DNA of 64,000 nucleotides. Source: Leguminivora glycinivorella. Its lineage: Eukaryota; Arthropoda; Insecta; Lepidoptera; Tortricidae. Of this stretch, positions 54,171-64,000 are shown piece by piece. Numbering within the stretch: position 1 is the stretch's first letter; each line of letters starts with the position of its first letter. The stretch spans positions 19,958,956 through 20,022,955 of the forward strand of contig NC_062973.1 of NCBI RefSeq assembly GCF_023078275.1, given 5' to 3'. The notes under the pieces are model-generated. The model had not been told where the DNA came from. It searched no databases and was given only the letters and a program-made list of their open reading frames with translations. Position numbers and translations under genes: made by a program.

Positions 54171-56245
54171 CCCAAGTAACAATTTCTGGTCCTATAGTGG
54201 TCGAGAGCACCAAATTAAATCACATTAAATAGTCCTATAAATAGTCTATATTGGTACTGTAGAGCCGATTTGGCGCAATTATGCAGCCATTTAGTGATAT
54301 AATAGGGCTATAGCAGTATCATCCGTGACGTTTAAGGTCTATAATGGTGATGTGATGATGACTATTGTGCTAATTTGTTGACATAGAGGACACAGTAACG
54401 CTATTATAGTATCAATTTATGCTATAGTAGCATTTGAGATTCCGTTATACAGGTTTTTTGTTCTGTAATAGCAGTTGCCGTCCCTTTTAATGCGAATGAA
54501 TGAAATTTCTAAAATTTTATGTGTGTAATATTTAACAAAAACTGTTCTAAACGAGGAACTTTATGAAAAGTGGCGTGTGAACTTGTGAAGTTTAGTGTCA
54601 ATCAAAATAATTTGGATTTCGTATAATTCCACCATTACTGCAAAAAGGTATGCGATGGAAATTTTACCGTTAAAAGAATATTAGTTTAATGGAGTATTTT
54701 AAGTGCGCCCTCGATTTATACCTGTTTTGAATAAAATAAATAAATATAATTTAATACAATAAAATTATTGGCACCATAGTTTCTACTATGAATCCAAGAA
54801 GTAAAACATACGCTTTTATAGTTCGACTATGTCACTTATCATACGCATTCACTGCCATAAGCCCGCCATTGTGGATTCAATTAGGGTTGCATGAGACTTT
54901 AACTATGATCCAGTTTAACTTATAAGTTCTTTATATAGAAAACAATACTTGTTTTCAATGTTTTACTATAGAAAGATCTTCTAAACAGTTTTTTTTTTAT
55001 AAAACATATAGTAAACTCAGCTATAACGCTATTGTGTTTTAAAAGAGATACCGAAACCATTATTCCACAGTTCTGTGATATAAAAGAGTAATTGTGACGT
55101 ATACGGCGATGAGATATAAAAGGCATTAGAAAACGACTATTAACGCTTTTCAAAGCTATATAAACGTATCCTGAAAACTTCATTATACAGCAAAATAGCT
55201 CTATAATGGTATTTCATATCACTACTACAGTGTTAAATACTGTAGCAGTGTTTTCCAAAGCCACTATATCCCAAAATAGTGGTATAGTTAGGTTTTAATT
55301 TCTGTTAAAATACGACTACTAAAAATACTATAAGCGGCTTGTTGGGAACCTTAATAGCGCAAATTGATAGCATAACAGTGATTCCTAACACTATTATACA
55401 ATAATATTGTTCTTTAGTAGGTTATTTGATCCTGTTATAGACCAGGCCTATAGCGGCTGTATAAAATGGTGATATAAACGTTTACATCACTTCCTAATAA
55501 CACCTTTTAGCTGTATAACGCAACAACTATAGCGGCTTGTCGGGAACCTTAATAGCGCAAATTGATTGCATAACAGTGATTTCTAACACCATTATATAAT
55601 AATATTGTTATATAGTAGTCATATTTGATCCTGTTATAGACCAGGCCTATAGCGGCTCTATAAAATGGTGATATAAACGTTTACATCACTTCCTAATAAC
55701 ACCTTTTAGCTGTATAACGCAACAACTAAAGCGGCTTGTCGGGAACCTTAATAGCGCAAATTGATTGCATAACAGTGATTTCTAACACCATTATATAATA
55801 ATATTGTTCTATAGTAGTCATATTTAATCCTGTTATAGACCAGGCCTATAGCGGCTCTATAAAATGGTGATATAAACGTTTACATCACTTCCTAATAACA
55901 CCTTTTAGCTGTATAACGCAACAACTATAGCGGCTTGTCGGGAACCTTAATAGCGCAAATTGATTGCATAGCAGTGATTCCTAACACTATTATACAATAA
56001 TATAGATCTATAGTAGTCATATTTGATCCTGTTATAGACCAGGCCTATAGCGGCTCTATAAAATGGTGATATAAACGTTTACATCACTTCCTAATAACAC
56101 CTTTTAGCGGTATAAGCTTATAGAGCTAAAAGGTGTTACTGGAGGCTTTTATACGACAAGCGGTCACGCCGAAAACCTTTATACGACATCTATAGTAGCT
56201 TTTGGCGTCGAAAACCAAAATTATAGCACTAAAATGTTACTTGGG
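54171..56245. mobile_element. 2,075-bp element with CCCAAGTAACA ends and internal tandem array
   Basis: Begins CCCAAGTAACAATTTCTGG at 54171 and ends with the inverted TGTTACTTGGG at 56245, leaving about 11-bp terminal inverted repeats. Throughout, short CTATAG/TATAGTAG/CTATAA motifs recur, and the right half is a 199-bp tandem array. No ORF above chance and no clear target duplication. Class unknown; inferred non-autonomous DNA element. Confidence 0.55.
55333..56115. repeat. 199-bp tandem repeat, about four units
   Basis: GCGGCTTG recurs at 55333, 55532, 55731 and 55930, exactly 199 bp apart. The first unit is more diverged; the last is cut short at about 56112. Each unit contains AACACCTTTTAGC, whose reverse complement GCTAAAAGGTGTT follows the array near 56123, forming a hairpin. 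Confidence 0.9.
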
Positions 56246-56252
56246 AAGTTAT

Positions 56253-57970
56253 TGCTATCTACGCGCTGCGATATTTACGCTTTTCCCTAACTCGACATGC
56301 AGCCGCGTATTTGTGACAAAGTTAGTGAGTGTGTGAATTTGTCCAAAGGTGCTCTGAATATCATTTATACTCTACAACATCCACTGTACTGCAGCCCCTT
56401 AAATTGGAAAGAGAGCACTCTACCTTCACACACGACATCAGACGTCAGGGGTCGGCACATATCGAGTGGTTGAATCCCAGGACTACAGAGCGAAATGTTG
56501 CAGAAATACAAACAACTCAGGCCTTGGGTGTGTACCTAACGTGTGGTGTAAAGGCTTCGGACTTCTGAAGCACTGACACGTCAGATACTTCAGGCCAAAG
56601 CCAGATTCGGCGCCCGGTGCGGCAGGAGCTACTCTCGGCCACCGACCTTCTTCCGAGTGTACCTAAGTGTGTGTATGCAAATGGACTAAACGTGTGGTGT
56701 GTCAGCTGTGTGTGTAAGTGTAGTGTGGTGTGTATCGAGTGTGTGTGTCCATGTATTATGTTTGTGGGACAAAATACATGGGTGTGTGTGTGTATAGTTT
56801 TTTATTGTGGTTCACTATCTCGTCACAAATAATAGGATCAAAGAAGCAATTAAATGCGTGACACTACAATTTTGTCATTCTGTCGGAAAGAGCCAAAATT
56901 TGATTGAGTGTATGATGTATGGTATTCGGCTCCTCCTTCAAAACAACTTCACTGCAATGTCAACATTCAATTCATGCAAACTGATCAAAGTAAAAGTGAT
57001 TTTAAGAGTGTTTTATCCACTTTCATAGCTAATTTAATAATTACGAGCTAAATCATGAGATACGAAAGTAGCCAGAAGGGCTCCCTATAATCTTCTTCTC
57101 GTTCACTCGTACTCTCGCTCGCTGGCTCGACTCGGGAACATTGCAGAAGAGATCTATTTTGTCCTACGTACGAATCGTCCACTGACGATTTCCCTAACCC
57201 TTCGCGAATCACGCTGGACTAAGCTAAAAAAAATATAAAACACCCGACGTGATGACCTAAGGGGATAAAATGATTAACTTTATATTACTTAAAACTAAAT
57301 TATAAATAAGTTTAAACACTTCCTGATTTCACTGATTCTACTTGAACATAATTACACATTATTAGAAAACAAACACTTTAAACACTTAAAATCTCTACAC
57401 AGTCTATTGTCATTTTAAATCACACTATTGCTATAATTCACTTTCAAGGCTAATCTACCTATATAGATTTGACCTAAGAGATAAAGACACAATTAACTGA
57501 TTTCTGGCTAAATGTCACGACGCGTATCCAGCCAGTCGTTTCGGGCTCCAAATCTTGACTAACTCCTGTAGGTTTATATTTTAAAACCATAACATTCACA
57601 CGAATAGATCTTCAAAATAAAAAGACTTTTGTACATACGTTTTGCATTAACATACGTCATTTCATAATTTAAATTATTATAATTTTTAACAAGATGACGT
57701 ATGTGTCACCTTATTTAAATTAACCTACGCCCTTTTTACACGCATCTGAAATAGAACTCTTGTGTTTAGCTATCGAGTATTCGATAGTGTCAAGTACCAT
57801 AAGAGCGACTCGCCGAAAAAAGGTAATAAAAAGCAAAAATTATGACCGTGTGATTAGATTAGGTCGATTTCAAGAGCTTGCGACTTGTGAATATATTTTT
57901 AGGGATCCGCATTAAAATACTGGCCAGTTATAAGGAATTAATACCTAACCCTGTAACACTGATGTTACAG
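56253..57970. repeat. 1,718-bp direct repeat, copy 2
   Basis: Same sequence as 52161-53878. It starts 7 bp after the right end of the CCCAAGTAAC element. Right flank AAGGATGTTAAC is not shared with copy 1. Confidence 0.9.
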
Positions 57971-59028
57971 AAGGATGTTAACTGTTATATTGATTAGGAA
58001 ACTGCGATGTTGTCGGAAGTATATAAAGAAGAACATTAGACATAAATGAATGGAATCAACGACCGAATGTTCTGGAGCGTAGTGAAAAAGATTCTTACGT
58101 CAATACAAGAATAGAATTAGTTTTGTTGATATTGTGATACCTTTTCCAATCAAAAAAAATGCGTGAAAATTAAATAGCTGTGACCGATTTATTTCATGGT
58201 TTCTTCGAAACGTATAATACAATTTAATGTTGTTCTATTTCTTAATATCTGTGTCGTTTCTGGCAGCCACCTACTTGGGTAGCAAATCTCGGGCTCGTAA
58301 AATTTACGTGAGATATAGTGCTATAAAACTAACTGGAGTGCTATAAACTTTTTCATATATGTCCCTACCATCAATAAATCTTTCATTAGACCGTTGTAAT
58401 ATTTTTAGTTTGAAAATAAATATTTCATCTAGATTTTATACACCGGTTTAAGTATACCTGACGCGTGATGTATTGGTATCAAAACTATCAAATATGAAAT
58501 CTATGGTTAGATACAAGTACTATCTGTTTTGCATACTGCTTGTTCATAGGTCACAGTTGTTCTAGCTTAGAACAATAAAATAAAGAACTCTCAAGAGTCT
58601 CACAATAAATGCTTCTCAATCAGACATTAATTTCATCATCATTATTAATGACACTGGTTTACTTCTTGAAATAACTCAACAGCATGTTTGTGCTTGTTTA
58701 CGGAAACAACCCACATCCTAGTTCACATAGGAAACGATTATTTTTAGAAGCCGTCACAAGACCGCTATTTGAAACCGCTTATCAAATGGACATGACCAGG
58801 AAGGTAAGCTATTTTATTGCCCTAGGCCGTGTGTGGCACGACATTGGTCGCTGATATGATGAATCGCTTAGAGCATTGTAATGGACGCAACTGGAGGTTG
58901 ATGAAAGCGGGATGTTTGTGTTTAGTCTATGTTTTCTGCTTGAAAGAAGATCAATAGTAGATAAAGAAAGGGACGCCAGCGCAGCTAAACGAAACATTGT
59001 ATGAAACAAAAGATCAAAATAAGAACAA
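57971..59028. other. Intergenic, nothing recognised
   Basis: A CTACTTGGGTAGC motif at about 58270-58282 vaguely recalls the CCCAAGTA end of the element at 54171. No gene. Confidence 0.4.
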
Positions 59029-60090
59029 GGGATCATCCATAAATTACGTCACACGTTAAGGGGGAGGGAGGGGGTCGGCGAAGTGTGACAATGTGTGACA
59101 TGGGGGTGGGAGGGGTCCTAAAGTTCGTGACGTCACATTTCAAAATCTATCATAATCTAAGGGTAAAAATCTCATAAGCATATATACAAAATTACAAATA
59201 GGTACAGGAAGTTCGTCAACCGGATGAAAAGCCGAAAGTAGGCGATAGTCTAGGCCATTTAGAACATTCTTTAGCTATAAATGTCTTGGACTTTGGTTCG
59301 TCGTTTTTTTTTTTTAACTTTTCGGTGAAAACTCCAAAATTTCAGACTAAATCGATAAGCGTACTCTTGTTACTTTATTAAGTTGTTTTGATTTTATTTC
59401 GTATTGTAAAATGTCTATCGTATACGTATACCATAAAATAAATTTGAAATATATGTGTCTAAAGAAAAACAAATTACAGTGATTTAAAAATTAAATAACA
59501 TAAAACATGACTGGAGTGATTACTTGGGTCGATAAATAAACTAAAATTTGTCTAAGCTACCATATAGCTAAAAAATGATCTAAATGGACTAGACTAGACT
59601 ATCACCTATTTTCGGCTTCGCATCTTGTTATAAAAGATACCAATGGTTTTGCAGGGGTTTCAAAGCACGTAGGTTATATAAATTTGTCACACAAACACAC
59701 ACACTAACAGGTGGAAAATATTAACTGCAAAACATCAAACAATTTAGCTTGATTAATTTTTTTAACATTTAGGAGTTAAAATCATCATTTAAACGTTTAT
59801 TCTACTAACCATACCCGTGGACATCAAGTTAAAATGACTATGAAATTACTTTGCACTCTTGTAGATAAAATGAAACTTTGTCATTCGTTTTTTGAAGTAT
59901 CAAGAGAGCCTTTACCTGTTGGAAATAAGTTTGATTTCTAATAGCTGTTTTTATTTAATAATTGCTACGTGTAAATATGTGACGTCACACTAGGGAGGGG
60001 GGAGTCTAACAAATGTGACCAGCTGTGACAAGGGGGGAGGGAGGGGTCAAAAATCATGATTTTTAGTGTGACGTAATTTATGGATGATCC
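59029..60090. mobile_element. DNA element with GGGATCATCCATAAATTACG ends
   Basis: 1,062 bp. GGGATCATCCATAAATTACG at 59029 and its inverse at the right end, extended by imperfect G-rich/C-rich subterminal repeats (GGGGGAGGGAGGGG). Flanking CAA on both sides (59026-59028 and 60091-60093) suggests a 3-bp target duplication. No transposase ORF. Confidence 0.75.
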
Positions 60091-60364
60091 CCAAATAGTA
60101 ATAGATGAAGGAAGAGGCAGAGGCACCTGCAGCACGAAAATTAGTACGTAAAATATTATGAATTGTGGAAGTTATTTTAAATATAAAAGAAAACACAAAA
60201 GCTGCAAGGGAAATTTATAGGTAGTGCAACTTCACCTCAACTTACAAACTATCGTTAAAAATAAAAGTGTATGGATTTCTGCCTGACAGGATTTCAACCA
60301 TTCCTATGTGAGAAATTATATTATATTCCTTCTGAATTTGATATCTTAACTACTAATATACCTA

Positions 60365-60806
60365 GGGAACGTACCCAAACTACGTGACCATATTTGTGCC
60401 GTTTTTTGCCCCCCTCACCCCCTGCGTGACCAAGCGTAGTATATGCCAAGACACCCCCCCCCCTCCCCCTGTAGTTTTCACGTAGTATTTATAAATGAAG
60501 TTTTAGATCAATTTTTGCAGAAAGTTGTTAACAGATATTCGTGTGCCTATATCAAATTTAATTGTATTTGTTTAATGACGTGTGTTTATTATCTTTTTTT
60601 CCGGCCTTTAAACAATGATTTTCATCCCATCACCTTCATCATCACCAGCTTATATAACGTTCCTCTGCTGACCACGGCTGGGCCAATATTCCACAGGTTA
60701 CGTGACAAGAAGTTAGACCCCCCCCTCCCCCTCTGTGACCAAGCGTAGTATTTTGACGACCCCCCTTCCCCCTCCTAAACGTGTCACGTAGTTTGGGTAC
60801 GTTCCC
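60365..60806. mobile_element. DNA element with GGGAACGTACCCAAACTACG ends
   Basis: 442 bp. Inverted ends of about 25 bp (GGGAACGTACCCAAACTACG and inverse), flanked by CTA at 60362-60364 and 60807-60809. The subterminal C-rich runs and GTGACCAAGCGTAGTAT are repeated at both ends, near 60427 and 60737. Resembles the 59029 element in architecture and TSD length. Confidence 0.8.
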
Positions 60807-60809
60807 CTA

Positions 60810-62463
60810 CAGCTAAAGAACATGAACGGTGACTTAAACGGATTTGTTAAAATTACAGACCCCAGAGATATTTAGATAGATCTATTAGCAAATAAGAACG
60901 AAAGGAGTAAGGAAGGCATTTATTTTAGTAGCTTTCTTTAAATAAGTTCTCAAGAGTCGAAAGCAATCCGATTGATGATACATCTAAAACTCTTCAGACA
61001 GCGCGTCTGGCTAAAGTTTATTTACATCACATTGATGTATTTCTGATTTATAGACGTGTGTTCTAAGTATAGCTTTGATGTTTACAATTGCATGTTTTCT
61101 AATGATGAAATATTGCAGTTAAATAAATTATAGCGAAATTGTTGAATCATACGCGAGATTAAACATTCAACGAATAGGTATATTAACATATTTCAACGTT
61201 AATATTGATCGAATATGACTATTATGAATTATGGATTGAATAGGAGTGTACAGTCTTAATCAATTTCCATTATAAGATACGTGAAAATGATAGTTTTAAA
61301 ATATTAATTGTTTCAAATCCAATTAACGAAACAGATGGTAGCGGAGTGAGATTTTTGTTCAACATATTTGACACATAGCCTTTATATTATAACTAAAGGA
61401 TTGAGACTTGAGACACAAAGAGGCACATGAGAACATACAGGCGCCCTTAAAACACGAATCCCTGACTTTCAACAAAACAAATATGACAAAGAAACCAGTC
61501 TCACTGCAATTCTCCTTCGCACAAGCATTTTAACAGTTATATTACTAATTAGTATTCTTCATCTGAATTGCCCCGGCACAATTCCCTGTATTTGCTCAAC
61601 ATTTGCACAACATATATATGTATATAGAATATATATTGTGGGTTTGTTCACCTGCTCATGCGGCGGTCATCGACACAATAAAACGGTTTCTTTGATTTTA
61701 TATTTAAAGCCGCATTTGGGACATGCGACGGTTTAAATCATCGGGTGCCGACCAGTATATATCACTTTGGATATGTCATATTTCAAAATATTTTTTATTC
61801 CCGACGGTGTGCAGACGGTATTATACAAGTATATGAGTTTAGGATGACAGCGGTTTGTTTTTATGTGCAATGCGTTACTATACGCCGCAGGTTATTTTTT
61901 GATTATAGGACCGTTCATTTGCAGAACATTTAACCTACGATGGAATTAATCTAATGGCCTAGATATTGCTTTGCATAATACATTGGTAGATAATATCTAT
62001 TATAGTGATCCTATTTTACCATGCATTACTAAACATGTTGCCTTGAAAAGTGCAGGTGTTCAGTTACACCAAAAGCTTTACTAAGCGATAGTGATTTTGC
62101 ATGTTTCTTACAGACAACTTTCATTTGTTATTAATTGTGAGTAACTGCCTCAGTTAAATTTAATCACTGTACAATTATACTTGTTTATGTCCGCAATTTG
62201 AACTTGATTACACTGATGCAATAAACATTGTTCGCTCGCTTTTATTGTCTTGTGTACGATTAGTTAGGTATTGTAAAAGAAAATTGTGAATACAAATTAG
62301 TCAAGACACGGTTGAGTTGAGAATAGCTATCTCACGCCAGACTGGGCTGGGTCCAAGCCGGAGTATTATTTTCTGTGGAAAACACTGATCGCCTGCCATA
62401 GAAAATCAATCGCTATAGGTGCTCCAGCCTGCTCTACGAGCAACAAGACGTGATTTAGGCTTT
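60810..62463. other. Intergenic, nothing recognised
   Basis: 1.65 kb of AT-rich DNA without a supported gene or repeat. Confidence 0.4.
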
Positions 62464-62471
62464 CTCCAAAC

Positions 62472-62922
62472 TAGAGATGGCAAATATTCGGATTTCGGTA
62501 TTCGGCAAATTCGACAAGTTTTTCAATGTTCGTATTCAGCTGAATAGTTCGGTTACATTGCCGAATATTTACCGAATAAACAAAGTCAATAAATATCGTA
62601 AGTAATTTCGTAATTAATCGCATAATGACATCCTATTTCAGCATTAGGTATAAGGAACTACCAAAGGGAGTTAAAAATGCATTAAAATATAAAATACAAT
62701 AATATTGTAAAAAAGGCAAAATAACGTATCTTAAGAAACAAAAACCAAAATGTTCTTATGCACTAAATTATAGGAACATTAATGAAACGTTTTTAACTCT
62801 AAGCCAGAATTTAAAATATGGCTCAACCGAATATTCGGCCGAATGTCCGGTTCGGTAACAGCTGAACCGAATGTTCGGCCGAATATTCGTATTCGGCAAA
62901 GTCCGTATTCGGCCCATCTCTA
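62472..62922. mobile_element. hAT-like MITE with 8-bp TSD
   Basis: Begins TAGAGATGG and ends CCATCTCTA, with many CGAATATTCGG-type inverted motifs inside. Flanks CTCCAAAC (62464-62471) and TTCCAAAC (62923-62930) agree at 7 of 8 positions. TAGAG-type ends and an 8-bp duplication fit hAT. No transposase. Confidence 0.8.
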
Positions 62923-62930
62923 TTCCAAAC

Positions 62931-64000
62931 CTTATCGACGTGGAATCGGCTCTAACCAACCAAAAATCGCTAGTTAGTATGAAGACGCTTACGCGTCGTC
63001 AACTCGTCATCGCTGAACGCATCCGTATTCCGTATGCATGTCTATGCTTTGCTAACGAGCAATTTTTGGTCGGCAATAGCCGATCCCTCGTCGATATGTT
63101 TAGAGAGTCTTATTCTTTATTTCACTTTCCCAAAATCGGAACAAAAAGGCACACCCAGTAAACAACCAATCGGTGTAAATCCAGTTTGATGAGAAAGCTT
63201 TCACTGCCCTCACGCCGTCTGGACATCAATGTTTGTACACACTTGAGCAATAAAACGGGTTCACACGTGGCTAAAAGGTCCCAGTGGGTTACCTTTGACG
63301 TCAATCCCGCCCTACAAACAGTGCCAATGGGCTATTTCAGGTTGATTTTATTTAGAACGCATCCGATGCATCTAATCTTGTGCGTTGCGAAATCGGGAGT
63401 CCTACCATGGTGTAGTTTAGTTAAATAATTTTCACCCAAGTGAATATTAGGTCTACTCTGTCATAAATTCAAAGGAATTAAATGTGAAAAAGTTGCACAG
63501 TCAGCATCCTCAGCAGCAGACCCATCAGTTAACAACTATTTAGTACCTATCGTACGTAACGCAGTGTCATACCTAAATACATTTGTATTTGTAAAACAAA
63601 AACACTAAAATGTAAATTCAATTACTTAGGTACCCATATGAGGTTAAGTACATAAAGTATTTGAGTACGATGACTGCTGACATATTATTCACGAATTTTC
63701 AATGACGATAAGGACAATCACTAAGTAATTATACCATAATCATAATCATATGTGGAATGTGTGTTTTATGAGAATATAAAAATCGTAATGATGATGGTGG
63801 TGAATCAACGCCGAAAAGAAATCTTTTTTAACCGCCTTCCAAATCTCAAAGGAAGGGTTATCAAGTCGTCTGTATGTTTTTTTTTTTTTTTAATGTTTGT
63901 TCCTCGATATCTCCGTCGTTACTAGACCGATTTATAAAATTTTTTTTTTATTGAATGTATATGCATACAGATTGGTCCCATTTTTCTCAGAAGCAAGTTC
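62931..64000. other. Window end; retroposon-like sequence after 63,800
   Basis: From about 63825, ACCGCCTTCCAAATCTCAAA, T-runs and CGATATCTCCGTCGTTACTA resemble a dispersed lepidopteran repeat running off the window. Before that nothing is recognised; the 96-codon ORF at 62871-63161 starts inside the MITE. Confidence 0.4.

Noticed and set aside
52161..57970. Firm LTR retrotransposon call
   Set aside because: No flanking duplication, no TGG primer site next to the repeat, no polypurine tract and no gag/pol.

Overview
The window is eukaryotic, intron-rich, AT-rich nuclear DNA, almost certainly from a moth or butterfly (Lepidoptera). The evidence is the density of short foldback elements (MITEs), repeat families I recognise from lepidopteran genomes (the CCCCCGACG/CGTCGGGGG repeat, the GGTTCCGTA...CGGAACCCT repeat with (CAGACGGA)n, RTE-like tails ending in (ATG)n), a BEL/Pao retrotransposon, and a THAP-like first exon. 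I see no bacterial genes, rRNA or CRISPR array.

The only host gene I can assemble runs on the + strand from 12206 to 21500. I built it exon by exon from splice sites and codon phase. It encodes a basic, probably nuclear protein of 428 aa if every exon is used: a basic MGN N-terminus, three copies of a short motif that fits the elongin BC-binding (BC-box/SOCS-like) consensus, AT-hooks, SUMO-type acidic segments and a C-terminal BESS motif. Its middle part is a tandem duplication (18614-19779 and 19781-20925) that copied exons 5-7 in frame, giving two or four AT-hooks. Each copy later received a different transposon, and the sister copy keeps the empty site for each. A possible alternative first exon lies at 11242-11357. 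A lone THAP-like first exon lies at 26001-26080, with no downstream exon recognised here.

The largest mobile element is a BEL/Pao LTR retrotransposon on the - strand (33715-40422), with LTRs of 480 bp that look identical by eye and a single frameshift between its RNase H and integrase parts. From 52161 to 57970, two equal-length 1,718-bp direct repeats bracket a 2.4-kb segment that includes a 2,075-bp element with CCCAAGTAAC ends and four units of a 199-bp tandem repeat.

The rest is intergenic or intronic DNA full of foldback elements. Several have clear target-site duplications: a TA-type element in the gene, an 8-bp hAT-like element at 9386-9768 whose empty site is present at 27.9 kb, another hAT-like element at 62472-62922, and two 3-bp-TSD elements at 59.0-60.8 kb. 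There are also three short perfect hairpins, two small tandem duplications and several retroposon 3' tails. Long tracts at 28-31, 42-47 and 49-52 kb show nothing I can identify.
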